From the NCBI GenBank assembly GCA_024803745.1, contig JANJXV010000025.1:15580341-15644340 (forward strand): DNA of 64,000 nucleotides. The letters run 5' to 3'. Shown here one piece after another: positions 47,991-61,290 of this stretch. A program made the translations under genes and the position numbers. Below the pieces are notes generated by a model, which saw nothing but the letters and a program-made list of their open reading frames with translations, was not told where the DNA came from and did no database searches. Origin of the DNA: Megascapheus bottae (Eukaryota > Chordata > Mammalia > Rodentia > Geomyidae). Numbering within the stretch: position 1 is the first letter of the stretch; every line of letters starts with the position of its first letter.

Positions 47991-49480
47991 CTTTTTTACT
48001 GAATTACCTTTCACCCCACCCACGTCTGGCCTGTAGATAGTAGAATGGCAACGTGAACGCAGACACTTTGTTGTGCTGAAATAATTTCCAGCCTCAGGGC
48101 TTGATCTCAGGAGAGCAGCTGCCTGTGTTCTCAGTTTCACTGGCAATGTCCAATTTTCCTTTGGATTTGGGAGATGGTGGACCAGCAGTTAGGCTGGTTT
48201 TGACTGGTCCCCACAGACAAGGCCTTGATGTTAGACCCACAATCATGCCATCAGTAGAGGGCCCAGCCTTAAGAACACTCTTGGAGATAGCCTGGGAAGT
48301 AGTCTTGCCATCCCTGTGCATGTGTTATTGGGGAATGCTGGGCAGGGAGACCCTCCTCACACCCTTGTCCTCTGAACTCTCATTCCCCTTCTTCTGTTCT
48401 TCCAAGGCCACAAGGGTGAAAGAATGCAGGTCAAGCTCACTGGCCCTTTTTCTTCAGTGGACAGACATGGTAGGAGAGTATACTTGGGCCAGGAAAGGCA
48501 CTTTGACTGAGGACCCTAGCTTACCATCCCTGGTGGAGCCCAACTCCTGAGACACTGGGGACACAGAAGAAGCTGAGTGGCCATTGTATTATCACAGCTC
48601 CTCTTTGTCAAGGAGTTCTGGGTGTCATGGTTCTAATAACCCCTTGCACTCCCCATCTTATAGAGTAGGAATGTTTGGGAACATGAGTGGCGAGCTCAGT
48701 CCCTTTGCAGTATTCTGATTGACTCATCAAGGGTGCTGGATGATGTCATCTCAGCTGGCCTTTCCTTCCAGTCAGCCATTAGGAGCTTAATTAGGAGATT
48801 TGTACTTCTGTAGTATGGTAGTATGTCGTTTGGAAGCACAAACCACATATACTTTCAGGTGAAATTGAATCCATGGAAGGGGATGAATCCTGGAAGCATT
48901 TTATATAAAAGCACTCACATAATACTCTATGTGTTGATTGTAGCATAGTAATAAATATTGCTATAAAACTTCTCAGGGCAGCAAACGTCTGTGCGTTGCA
49001 GAAATTACTGACCTTTCACTCTGGTTGTACCTGGTGCATAGGCCAAAATCACATATTTGGACAGCTTCTCTGCTGTCCAACAAAAAATTCTGGGGTCTCA
49101 GTTTTGAGTCGGTGATTTTATGCACATGGCGATATTGACACCCACGTGTAATTTGACAAAATAGTCTATGAGCCTTCTTGTCTTTCAGGTACTTTTGGGC
49201 AGTATTGAAATTTTTCAGGTTGCCGTTAGTGGCAGGTTTTAGTTTTGAGTGTGTGTTGTTGAAATTTTCTATGACATAACCTCATAATGGTCTTGTGACA
49301 CAATCTTTTCCTTATTCTGACTCTTGGAAGATCTATGGATGATCTCTGATGTATTCTGACAAAGATTTTAATGGCTACCAGGCATTCTAGGCAGCTTATG
49401 TCAAGGGAGTCTTACACTGGAAAAGCTACCTGTCCTGATGTTTTTCAAAAGCCAGGAGTGGCTGGTGAGCTGGCGGTTCC
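47991..49480 (-). pseudogene. Unit D: Smok-like kinase pseudogene
   Basis: Read on the minus strand: NIRTGSFSSVRLP with the best preserved glycine-loop context, a TGA at plus 49,401-49,403, a frameshift before the VAIK lysine, a catalytic loop degraded to DSKLRPQN, and an intact ICDFG (about 49,050). The C-terminal tail contains CLWG and SPKSKGKLDIASETENTGSC (48,105-48,225). No SINE lies inside. Non-functional because of the early stop and frameshifts. Confidence 0.8.
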
Positions 49481-52460
49481 ATTAGGAGAGTATTTTTATT
49501 TTCTTTCCTGAGCCTCTCATGCTCCCCTTTCTCACTTGCAGGCTCTAGAGCACTCCAAAATAAAATCAGTAAAATCACAACTGCTTCTAAGGCCCTTTGA
49601 CAGTTAAAAATACCTACATTAAAAACCCAGAGCTAGCGGGCGTGGCTCATGTACTGAGGCACTATGGAAGGCTACCTGCACAGTTCCCAGATACTCTGAA
49701 TGTCATGTATGTTTTTATTTCATTTGGATACATGTGCTACCACACTCCTTAGAAAAGGAGAGATGAGCACGGGGTGAACTGTAGATCACAAGGCTATCCC
49801 AGGGCATCCAGACAACTGTGAAACTGAACACAAAAGATGTTAAGTGGAGGAGGTGATCTCCATATGGCCAAAGCCTATTGGGGTTCTGTGACCTACATTG
49901 CTGGAACAGAGACAAAGGCAAGACAAAGTATCGCTTGAAGTCACAGGGTAGGTCTAGAGCGTGGATGATCAGGCCCTACGAGGAGCAAGAATAACTGTCC
50001 TGACTAGGACCTTGAGGCCCCAGAAAAGGGGCTCTGAAGTGTTTCATTTCCTCTGGAAGCAAAGAGGAAGTAGAAGCTGTGGCTAGGTCAGCCTCAGATA
50101 GGAGGATGGATCAGAGTCTGAGGGGGCTCTCCATGCCCGACCCAGGGAAGGTGAACTCCAGCTCTGTTCACACCAGTCCAGAGCCCCAGGACCTTGAACC
50201 CCAGACTTAGAGGTAGAAGGAGGATGAGGAAGCCCTCCTCTCCAGGGTCTGAAAAGGAGACCCGTGGAAACAAAGCTATCTCAACTTTATTTTGTCCACA
50301 GAGAGTGGAGATAGAGGGGAGGATGATACACAGGCTAAAGGATGCCACAGGTTCCTGGATCAGACAATGGCAGGCAGGTAGAGACAGGGCTGCTCTTGTC
50401 GGTTGGGCAGGTGCAGTGATGGACAGCCATCCTAAAGGACAAGGGTTATGAATGTAGACATGCAAGTTCAAGGGCTCTCAATACACGAACTTGCCCAGTA
50501 GGTGGAAGAGCTTTGATGAAAACCAACCTTTGCTGCAGTCACAATTTAAAGTTCAATGTGTAGACTCTTCCAAATTCTTTTGAATACTTCTGTAGCCTTA
50601 ACATGAACTCACTTTTAATGAAGGGTAAAGTAGCCTGAAGAAGGAACGGAGTAAGATAACTGAGTAGAAATGTGGAGAGCCCTAAGATGCAGGACAATAA
50701 GCTACCTTATTGTTTCAATCCCTGTATTTTTTTTATTTTTTGCTAGTCATAGGGCCTGAACTCAGGGCCTGAGCACTGTCCTTGGGCTTTCCTCAAGGCT
50801 AGTGCTCTACCACCTGTGCCACAGCACCACTTCCGGTCTTTTCTATATATGTGGTACTGGGGCATTGAACCTGGGTCTTTGTGCATGCTAGGCAAGCACT
50901 CTACCACTAGGCCAAACTCCCAGCCCCCACCCAATCCCTGTATTTCTTACAAACAACACATGATAGTATGCACACACATGTGCAAGAATAATTGGCTGCT
51001 CCCCTAGTTTAGGGCACAATATGAATCACATCATTGCCTCTCCCCCCTCCCCCCCCCGAGCCAAAGTGAGTTTCATTTGTAGCCCCAGCTACAACCAGCT
51101 GCAACCCTCGTGGTAGATCCTCACTTGGAAGTGAGTGACCAAACACTTATCTCTCATCAAAGGAGTCTTGTTTTGCCTGCCTGTTCACACATAAATATTC
51201 GTCATTTCCTCATTACTCTGGTCCTTTTGAAACAGATAATATATTTATGAATTTATATACATTGTATAAAAAGGAAAATAGAAATCACTCATCAATCATA
51301 AACTGTCACTATCTGGTCATGACGCCATACTCTACGCTCAGAAATGTAAATCTAAGTAAAATGCATGTCTTCCCAGCACCCTATGGCTTTCCTCAGACCT
51401 GTTTTACTCCTGTTCTGCTTTCCTATCCACACACATGATACAACCATGTATTTCTCCCATTCTCCTTTCCAGACAAGGGAGAGAAGTCATTCTCCAAGCC
51501 ACTGGTAACATGTTATCCTCTCCATGGGGAAGTCGTTGAACAGTAAGGTGTTTTGTTAGGTTCAGAGGATTGGACCAGGAGGGGTTGTCCTCGGCCATGT
51601 CCCTCCTTTGGTTCAGAAATTACTGGAGTGAATTAAACTGGGGGATCCATTTGGTGTGCAGGCTGCACAAAGCTCTGGAGATTTTAATGAGGTCTACCCT
51701 TGTGGGGGTATTATGGGGTCCTGAATAGGGGTTGTCCTCCTGTTGCTACAACCAGGTAAAATGAGATAGGTTCCCAATAAAAGAGAGCAAGGGCTGTAAG
51801 GACTACTTATACTACCTTTGGTGGGACATTCTCAACGATCACTTGGATAAAGGTTAGATATATCCAAGAATACCCTTTGCACTAAGAAGCAATTAAAGAT
51901 GCCTTAACACAGTTACTGACATCCCAAAGGAAAAGGTGAGCAATCACTAAACAATTCACTCCTGACCTAAAGAGACCAGCCTGGACTTCTTAGACTACAA
52001 TAGCCTCTTCCTTCTCCTAAATGAACTTGCGAATACAAGCGGTCTTTGAAGATGGAGGATTTCAGTGACTATTAAGTAGAAGTTCAGGTCAAGTTTTCAG
52101 GGTTGGCAAAAATTTGGAATTCACTGGACTGGAGATTGAGTAGTCTCTGGGCTGTGTTCCACAAAGTGATTGCAGGCAGGCAGGAGTCCTGGGCGGTGGG
52201 CGACACATGAGATGTATTGGTATGCAGGGCATTGGTCTTTTGCTTTGGTCTTTCTGCTTTAGATGCTTGTTAGATTCTATATTAGCAGTTAGGACAGGAT
52301 TGTTTTTTTCTGAGTTATTAGATAAATGTGGGAGAGTGATTTAATCATCCCAGGTCTAATGTTCCCCCTTGCATACCAATTGTTATACAATTATGATTTG
52401 TCTACTGAAAGGGACATTAAAACATGTATAAATCCCATTAAATGGTAGTTGCCTACCTGC
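49481..52460. repeat. Unit D/E spacer with one SINE (array sequence)
   Basis: Array spacer with the conserved blocks gacaatggcaggcaggtaga (about 50,364) and actcttccaaattcttttga (about 50,565), plus a poly-C run near 51,043-51,056. The ID-type SINE at 50,730-50,931 is private to this unit. No separate gene is supported. Confidence 0.65.
50730..50931 (-). repeat. Dimeric ID-type SINE with 14-bp duplication
   Basis: Minus copy from the T-rich tail to aggccaaactcccagccccc. The perfect repeat caatccctgtattt flanks it at 50,716-50,729 and 50,932-50,945. It is absent from homologous sites in other units. Confidence 0.95.
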
Positions 52461-54215
52461 CTCACCTACCTGGTGGTTTCTGGATCTTCTTTGGTCCTAG
52501 AACAATTGTCTTCCGGAATTGCCCTTTTCTCTTTTTGGGCCATCAGATAGCAGTACGGCGACGTGACCGCAGACACTCTGTTGTGCTGAAATAATTCCCA
52601 GCCTCGGGGCTTGATCTCAGGAGAACAGCTGCCTGTGTTCTCATTTTCACTGGCAACGTCCAATTTTCCTTTGGATTTGGAAGATGGCAGACCAACAGCT
52701 AGGCTGGTTTTGACCTGGTCCCCACAGACAAGGCCTTGATGTTGGACCCACAACCATTGGCTCAGTGAAAGGCCCAGCCTTAGGAAGGTTCTTGGAGATA
52801 GCCTGGGAACAGTCTTGTCATCCGTGTAGTAGAGGGCAATGGGGGACACCCTCCCCACACCCTTGTCCTCTGAACTCTCATCCCCCTCCTGCTGTTCTTC
52901 CAAGGACACAGGGTAAAAGAATGCAGGTGGAGGTCAGCAGTTCTTTTTCTCCAGTTTATAGAGATGGTAGGAGGAGGGTATGCTGGGGCCAGGCAAGACA
53001 CTTTGCCTGAGGATTCCAGTTTGCCATCCCTGGTGGAGCCATAACCCTGGGACACTGGGGACACAGACAAAGCTAAGTGGCCATTACATTATCAAATCTT
53101 CTGTCAAGGAGTCCCGGGTGACAAGGTTCTAATATCCCTTTGCTCTCCTCACCGTATAGAGTAGGAATGTTTGGGAACATGAGTGGCAAGCTCAGTCCCT
53201 TCGCAGTATTCTGATTGACTCATCAAGGCTGCTGGATAATGGCACCTCAGCGGGCATTTCCTTCCCGTCAGCCATTAGGAGCTTAATCAGGGGGTTTGCC
53301 TTTCCATAGTCTGGGGGTACTATGTTGTTTGGAAACACAAACTACACATGCTTGCAAGTGGAATTGAATTCATGGAAGGAGAGGAATCCTGTAAACATTT
53401 TGTACTAAAACCACTCACATAATACTCTACATATTGTTGTCAGTGCCGTCTTAAACATTCCTATAAAACTTCTTGGGGCAGCAAAGGCTGCAGTGGTGTA
53501 GAAATTGGTGACTTTCCATCTGGTTTTAACCTGGTGATTAGGCTAAGCACGCACATTTTAACAGCATCTGTGTTCCCCAGCAAGATATTTTGGGATTTCA
53601 GATCCCAGTGTGTGATTATGGGCATGCAGACACTGAGAAGCTCTTGTGATTTGACAAAAATATCTCCAGGCCTGCTTCATTCTTAGGTAGTTTTGGGCAG
53701 TGATGACATTTTTCAGTATGCTCCTCACTGCATGTCTGACACGGAACTGTATGTTGTTGGAATTTTTCTGTGATATGATATAGCCTGATGCTATTCTGGT
53801 GACACCATGAATTTCCTGGCTTTTTTTTATTTTTAAATTTTTTTTGCCCAGTCCTTGGGGCTTGAACTCAGGGCCTGGGCACTGTCCCTGAGCATCTTTT
53901 GCTCAAGGCTAACACTCTACCAATTGAGCCGCAGTGCCACTTCTGGTTTTTTCTGTGATGTGGTACTGAGGAATCAAACCCAGGGCTTGATGAATGCTAG
54001 GTGAGCATTCTATGACTTAACTCACATTCGCAGCCCCCAGTAATTTTCCTATTGTGGCCTGGAAAAGATCTGTAGATGATTTCTGATATCTTTTGGAAAT
54101 GATTTTGATGGCTGCAGTAGTTCTAGGGAGATTATGTTAAGGTGGAATACATTGGAAAAGGCATGTCCTGATGTTTTTCACAAACCAGTAGAGGTTGGTG
54201 AGCAGGGAATTCTTC
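52461..54215 (-). pseudogene. Unit E: Smok-like kinase pseudogene with longest C-terminal tail frame
   Basis: The C-terminal tail retains a 147-codon frame (52,466-52,909) containing SLEEQQEGDESSEDKG, VCGDQVKTSLAVGLP and SKSKGKLDVASENENTGSC. The kinase part is worse: a frameshifted glycine loop, TAA at plus 54,137-54,139 (the codon that is TGA in units B, C, D and G), HWDLKSQNIL for the catalytic loop (about 53,610), and VLS in place of DFG. A minus ID-type SINE splits the N-lobe. Non-functional. Confidence 0.8.
53821..54040 (-). repeat. Dimeric ID-type SINE in the unit E kinase
   Basis: Minus copy: gcccagtccttggggcttga, gctcaaggctaacactctac, gaggaatcaaacccagggct and cattcgcagcccc. The short repeats atttcct and attttcct flank it (about 53,811 and 54,042). 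It separates the glycine-loop/lysine region from the rest of the kinase. Confidence 0.9.
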
Positions 54216-56890
54216 GGGAGAGTTTTGTCTCCCCTGACACTCCTCATGTTCCCCTTCTTACTGTAGGCTCCGGGGGAGCATAACATGCCACTCGCATCAA
54301 TAAATATTAGAACCAGTTCCCAGGTCCTTTTATACTTCTAAAGAACTACATTAAAAGCCCAGAGTTGGGCTTGTGGCTGAAGACCTAAAGCACCATAGGG
54401 AAGCTACATGCACAGTTCCTAGACACTCCGAAAGCTGTGGATGCCTCTCTCAGATTGGATGCACCTGTCATGAGAATGCTTAGAAAAGTACAGACAAGGA
54501 CAGATTTGGCAGAAGGGACAGAGCCTGCCCGAGTTCAGCAGGGAAAGGATGTGGGAAGGTGATCCCCACATTGTCGAATCCTATTGGGCCTCAGTGACAG
54601 TACATTCACAGAAGAAAGATAAAGAAAGGAAAGACAAGGAAAGTGCCACATTATATCACAGGGTAGGTCTTTTGCGTGGGTGATCAGGCCATAGAGGGAA
54701 GCAGATTTCCTGGCAGAGATCCCCAATATAATAGGTGTCCTGACTGGGCTTTGTGGCAGCGGAGGAAATAGGAACGTACCCACTGGGGGATCTCTGCAGT
54801 GTTACCTTCCCTCTGGAAACGGAGAGGGTGTGGCTGCGGTGGTCAGTTCAGCCTCAGATAGGAGGATGGACCAGAGCTTGAATGGGCTCTCTACCTTTGG
54901 GGAAGATAAACTCCAGCTCTGCTCTCACTATTCGGAAGCTCCAGGACCCTGAACCCCAGGCTGAGGGATGAGAGATGAGGAGGAGGCCTTCTTCTCCAGG
55001 GTCTGAAAAGGGCCCTGTGGAAACAAAACTATCTCAGTTCTACTTTGTGAGTCCACGGAGTTGGGGACACAGAGGAGAATGAGACACAGGCTAACGGGTG
55101 CCACAGGCTCTTGGGTCAGACAATGGCAGGGAAATAGAAACAGGGCTGCTCTTGTTGAATAAGCAGGTGCAGTGATGAACAACTTCAAGTTCAATGTGCA
55201 TACTCTTCCAAATATTTTTGAATACTTCTGTAGCCTTAACTTGAACTCACTTCCAACAAATGGTCTTGCAGTCCAAAGAAGGAACAGAATAGAAAACTGA
55301 GTAGACATGTTCATCAGCACAAAATAGTACGATAATCTGCTCCCAGATTGGTTCTACCCATAGTTTTCTGACACACAACACACCCATATTTACACACACA
55401 CACACACACACACACAGACATTGGGTTCCTGACACATTTTAGGATCTACTATGAATCCTGTAGTTTCCTCCCCTCCAAAATCACTCCCAAAGCCTCTAAG
55501 AGCCCCATCCTCTTTGTGGTACAACCCATACTTAGGAGTTGGTTAGAAGATACTTCCCTGTTCACACATAAGTTCTCATTACTTTGTTTGTCCTCTAGCC
55601 CTCTTGAAACCGAGCATGCATTTCTGAATTTATATGTATATTGTATAAAAAGGAGTACGGCAATCACTCCTCAATCATGGACTGTGTCCCCTCTGGTCAT
55701 AGTTCCCACATTTTGAGAAAATATACTCTGAAAAAATATGAACCTAAAGTATAAAAACCATGCCTGCCAAACAATCTAGAGCTTTCTACAGACCTCTTTT
55801 CATCCTATTCCACTCTCCTAGTCACACAGTGTTATGCTTTTATGATACAACCATGTATTTCTCCCATTCTCCTTTCCAGACAGGGAGAGACATCATTCCC
55901 CAAGCCACTGGTAACACGCTGTCCTCTCCATGGGGAAGTCACTGAACACTGTGCTGCTTTGTTAGGTTCAGAAGATTGAACAGGACAGGGTTGTCCTCAG
56001 CCATGCCCCTCCCTGCTAGAGCATTTCATTTTGTTCAGCAATTACTTGAGTGACTCAACCCATGGGATCTGTGGGGTATGTAGGCTGTTCAACGTTCTGG
56101 AGACATTAATGAGGCCACCCCTGTGGTACGGTTAAGATCCAGACTTTCAGGGCATTATGGGATCCTGAGAAGGGACCCCATATACTTGGGAAAATGAGAT
56201 AGGTTCCCAGTACAAGGGATCCAGGGGCTGTGTAAGGACTAACTGTACTGTCTGTGGTGGGAAATTGTTAAAGGTCATTGAGATGGTTAGACTTAGCAAC
56301 GAAAATCCATATCTACCAGGAACAGTTAGAGATGTCTTAGCTCAGTTGTGGGCATCCCAACAGAGAGGGCAGGCTCTCACTGGACAATTCACTCTTGACC
56401 TAAAGAGACCAGATTGGACTTAAAATACAGAATACACTAACTTCTTACTTTCTCCTGAATGAACTTTTACCTATAAGCAGTCTTTGAAGATAGAGAATTT
56501 CAGAGCTTATTAAGTAGAAGTTCAGGTCTACTTTCCAAGCTTATCAAGAATTTAGAACTCACTGGACTGGAGACTTGAGTTGCCTCACAGCTGTGTTCCA
56601 GCAGGTGATGGGAGGCAGCAGGAGGCCTGTTGGTTGGGTGACACATGAGATGCATGGCTAGGCAGGGTGTTGCTGCCTTTAGTCTTTCTGCTTTAGATGC
56701 TTGTTACATTCCAAATCAGTGGATGTGTCAGACTGTTTTTTCTTGGGTATTAGATAAGTGTGGGAGAGTGATTTAATCATCCCGGGTCTAATGTTCCCCT
56801 TGCATTTGAGTAGTTATACAATTATGATTTGTCAGTTGAAAGGGACACTCAGAATGGCATAATTCCCATAAAAGGGTATTTGCATACCTG
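54216..56890. repeat. Unit E/F spacer (array sequence)
   Basis: Array spacer. 54,655-55,170 is nearly identical to 63,275-63,790. 55,393-55,418 is a (CA)n run. 55,860-56,070 is nearly identical to parts of the B/C and F/G spacers. A deletion of about 90 bp relative to the other units follows ggtgcagtgatgaacaactt (about 55,165). No separate gene is seen. Confidence 0.7.
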
Positions 56891-58415
56891 CCTTGCCTAC
56901 CTGGCGGTTTCTGGATCTGCTTTGGTCCTAGAAAAATTTTCTGAAGAAATTGCCCTTTTCTCTTTTGGGTCAGCAGTAGTAGCACGGTGATGTGAACGCA
57001 GACACTCTGTTGTGCTGAAATAATTTCCAGCCTAGGGTTTGATCTCAGAAAGCAGCTGCCTGTGTTCTCAGTTTCACTGGCAATGTCCAATTTTCCTTTG
57101 GATTTGGGAGATGGCGGACCAGCAAGCTAGGCTGGTTTTGCCCTTATCCCCACAGACAAGGCCTTGATGTTGGACCCACAATCACTGGCATTAGTGGAGG
57201 GCCCAGCCTTAGGAAGGCTCTTAGAGATAGCCTGGGAAGCAGTCTTGCCACCCATGTGAGTGTGGTAGAGGGGAATGCTGGGTAGGGAGACCCTCCTCAC
57301 CCTTGTCGTCTGAACTCTCATCCCCCCTCCCTCTGCTCTTCCAAGGCCACAAGGGTGAAAGAATGCAGGTCAAGCTCACTGGCCCTTTTTCTTCAGTGGA
57401 CAGAGATAGTAGGAGAGTATACTGGGGCCAGGAAAGGCACTTTGACTGAGGACCCTAGCTTACCATCCCTGGTGGAGCCCAACTCCTGAGACACTGGGGA
57501 CACAGAAGAAGCTGAGTGGCCATGGTATTATCACAGCTCCTCTTTGTCATGGAGACCCAGGTGTCCTGGTTCCAATATCCCCTTGTACTCCCCATCATGT
57601 AGAGTAGGAATGTTTGGGAACATGAGTGGCAAGCTCAGTCCATTTGCAGTATTCTGATGGACTCATCAAGGGTGCTGGATGATGTCATCTCAGCTGGCCT
57701 TTTCTTCCAGTCAGCCATTAGGAGCTTAATTAGGAGGTTTGTACTTGTTCAGTATATCATTCAGAAGCGCAAACCATATGTGCTTACAAGTGGAATTGAA
57801 TTCATGGAAAGGGTGAACCCCTCAAGCCAACTGTACAAAGCCACTCACCTATTCTATGTGTGGATGGCAGGACTGACCTAACCATTGTCTTGATATCGCA
57901 GAACAACTAAAGTCACCATGCTGCAGAAATTGGGGAGCTTTTGACCTGCTTTTGAATTGGGTGCCTAAGTGAAACTCACACATTTTTACAATTTCTGTGG
58001 TTTCCAGTATGACCTTTTGGGGTTTCAGATCCCAGCGGGCAAGTTTATGCACATGTGGGTACTGACATGCACTTGGGATTTGGTGGAGCACTCCATGGGC
58101 CCTCTTGTCTTCCACTTACTCTCGGCATTGATGGCATTTTTAGGTTGCCATTAGTTGCGTGTCCTAGGTTGAGGTACATGTTGTTGGAATCTTCTGTGAC
58201 ATGATATAACATGATGATATTCTGGTGACCCAATGTGTTTCTTACACTGGCCCATGAAAGATCTGTGAATAATGTCTGATCACTTTTTTGGAAACTATTT
58301 TGATGGCCACATGAGTTCTATGCAGCTTATGGCAAGGGAATATTACATTGGAAAAAGCCACCTCTCCTGTGTTTTCCAAAATCCAGTGATGGTTGGTGAG
58401 ATAGCTGTTCATTAG
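56891..58415 (-). pseudogene. Unit F: Smok-like kinase pseudogene
   Basis: Lacks the early stop of its neighbours: the codon is TGC (plus 58,332-58,334), within FSNVIFPCHKLHRTHVAIK. GHQNIIMLYHVTEDSNNMY and GHATNGNL follow (58,233-58,140) after a frameshift. The catalytic loop reads HKLARWDLKPQ (HRD to RWD) and DFG is replaced by EFH. The C-terminal tail is present with SETENTGSC at about 57,060. It still has frameshifts between these blocks, so I call it a pseudogene. Confidence 0.8.
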
Positions 58416-61290
58416 GAGATTTCTTTTTCCCTAAAAGTTCCTCAAGCTTCCCCCTCTCACTATAGGTTCTGAAGCAGCACAAAATACAATGTAACATAAA
58501 TAAAAATGACACCTGATCCTAATGGACCTTTTAGTCCTTAGAAATACCTACATCAAAGAAACAGCTGAGAGCATGGTTCAATCTTTAGGCTCCATGGAAA
58601 AGGCACCATGCACATTTCCCAGACACTAAAACCTGGGGAGGCCTCCCTCAGACGGGATTAGCTTGTCATCAGACATCATAGAAAAGGATAGATGAGGCTA
58701 GATTGGGCAACAGGTAAGGAGGCTGCAGGGAAGGTATCTAATGTGAAAATGAACCCCAAGTAGGTTGTGAGGAGGAGGTGATCTCCATATTTTCAATACT
58801 TGTTGGGGCTCTGTAACCTACTTTCATGGAAGAACGATAAAGGCAAGACAAGGAAAGTGTCATGTGCTGTCTCAGGGTGGGTCTCAAGGATGGATGATCA
58901 GGCCCCAAGGGAGACAGAACTTCTGTAAGAGTAAGTGTCCTGAGTGAGGCCATGTAGCTATGAGGACATAGGCATTTACCCATTGATGAAGCTCTGAAAT
59001 ACTTCCTTCAGAGGGATTAGAAGCTTTGGTCAGGTCAGCCTCAGAAAGAGGATGGATCAGAGCCTGAGTGGGCTTTTCATATCCTGGGGAAGGTGAACTG
59101 CAGCTCTGCTCACACCAATCCAGAGCCCCAGGCCCCTGAACCCCATGGAGGCTGAGAGGTGATGGAGGATGAGGAAGCCCTTTTCTTCAGGATCTGAAAG
59201 TGGTCCTGTGGAAACAGCCATCTCAGCCCTCCTTTGTGACACCCGAGTCTACAGAGAGTTGGGGACACAGAGGACAATGAGGCACAGGCTAAAAGGTGCC
59301 ACAAGCTCCTGGGTCAGACAATGGCAGGCAGGGAGAGACAGGGCCGCTCTTGTCGGTTGGGCAGGTGTAGTGATGGACAGCCATCCTCACAAGGGTTATG
59401 AGTGTAGACATGCAAGCTCAAGGGCTCTCAGTGCACGAACTTGCCCAGGAGGTGGAAGAGTTTAGATGAAAAGTAAACCTTTCTCTGCTTATACAACTTC
59501 AAGTTCAATGTGTAGACTCTTCCAAATTCTTTTGAATACTTCTCTAGCCTTAACAAACTCACTTTCAAGAATTGCAAAGCAGCCCAAAGCAGAAACAGAA
59601 CAGAGAACTGAGCAGAAATGCGCCTGAGCCCTTAGAAATAGGATCATCTGTTCCCCATTCGTTTGTACCCTTGCTCTTTTTACACAAGACACATAGAAAT
59701 ATGTGCATCCATGTGCAAGGAGGGTTGGCCGTTCCCTCCGTTTAGGTCACAGCATGAATCAGGTAGGTTCCTCTCGTTCCAAAATTTAGCTTCAGCCCAA
59801 ATAAGTTCTTTCACATCACTTCCTCCCTGTTCTTCTCTTTTGGTAGATCTGTTCTTGGGATTCAGTGAGCAGACACCCATCTCTCATCAAAGGTGTTCTT
59901 GCCTCGCCTTGCCTATTCACAGATAATTGCTCCTCATTTCTTCATCTGGTCCTCTGAAACTCAAATATGCATTTATGAATTGAAGTACATTGTATAAAAA
60001 TGGAACTAGAAATCACGTCTTACCAATCATGAATTGTCACTATCTGTTCATGGTTCCCATACTAGAGATAACATACTGTGAGAAAATATACATGTAACAT
60101 ATAAAAAGCATTATAAATAAAAATATAAGGTATAAATGGAAAAACCATGCCTCCCAAGCAGCCCAGAGATTTCTCCAGACTGGGTGTCCACCTGTGCTGC
60201 TTTCCCAGACACACAGTGTCATGCCCTTATGACACAACCATGTATTTCTCTCATTCTCCTTTCCAGACAGAGAGAGACGTCATTCCCCAAGCCACTGGTA
60301 ACACGCTGTCCTCTCCATGGGGAAGTCACTGAACACTGTGCTGCTTTGTTAGGTTCAGAAGATTGAACAGGAGAGGGTTGTCCTCAGCCATGCCCCTCCC
60401 TGCTACAGCATTTCATTTTGTTCAGCAATTACTTGAGTGACTCAACCCATGGGATCTATGGGGTGTGCAGGTTAGACAAAGCTCTGGAGATGATAATGAG
60501 GTTAACCCTTGTGGTACTGCTAAGGTCCAGAATACCAAGGCATTATGGGGTCCTGAGAAGGGGTTGTCCTCCTCAGGCTACACCTGGGAAAATGAGATAA
60601 GCTCTCAGTACAAGGGAGCAGGGCGCCGTAAGGATTACCTGGAGTACCATGGTGGGGATTCTGAAAGGTCATTTAGATGGTTAGATCTATCCATGAATAT
60701 CCACATGCACTAAGGAGCAATTAGAGATGCCTTAGACAAGTTGCTGGCAGCACAAAGGAAAGGATGAACTATTGCTAAACTGTTTAATCCTGAATTAAAT
60801 AGACTATGACCTAGAATACATCAATGTTTTCTTTGCAGCTAAATGAGTAACTTGTCACTGTAAGCAGTCTTTGAAGATAGAAAATTTCAGAGATTATTGA
60901 GTAGAAATTCAGGCCTACTTTCCAGGGTTATCAAGAATTTGGAACTCACTGGACTGGAGACTTGAGTTGCCTCACAGCTGTGTTCCAGCAGGTGATGGGA
61001 GGCAGCAGGAGGCCTGGGGGTTGGGTGACACATGAGATGCATGGCTAGGCAGGGTGTTGCTGCCTTTAGTCTTTCTGCTTTAGATGCTTGTTACATTCCA
61101 AATCAGTGGATGTGTCAGACTGTTTTTTCTTGGGTATTAGATAAGTGTGGGAGAGTGATTTAATCATCCCGGGTCTAATGTTCCCCTTGCATTTGAGTAG
61201 TTATACAATTATGATTTGTCAGTTGAAAGGGACACTCAGAATGGCATAATTCCCATAAAAGGGTATTTGCATACCTGCCTTGCCTACCTG
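58416..61290. repeat. Unit F/G spacer (array sequence)
   Basis: Array spacer with the conserved blocks gacaatggcaggcaggga (about 59,318) and actcttccaaattcttttga (about 59,516). 60,265-60,765 matches unit C spacer 42,570-43,065, whereas 60,860-61,290 matches unit F 56,470-56,900. The change of best partner within this spacer marks a recombination point. No separate gene is seen. Confidence 0.7.

Noticed and set aside
48101..48550. 149-codon plus-strand frame in unit D (and similar plus frames in units C and G)
   Set aside because: It is antisense to the kinase C-terminal tail, whose minus frame has the conserved motifs; the plus frame is a shadow.
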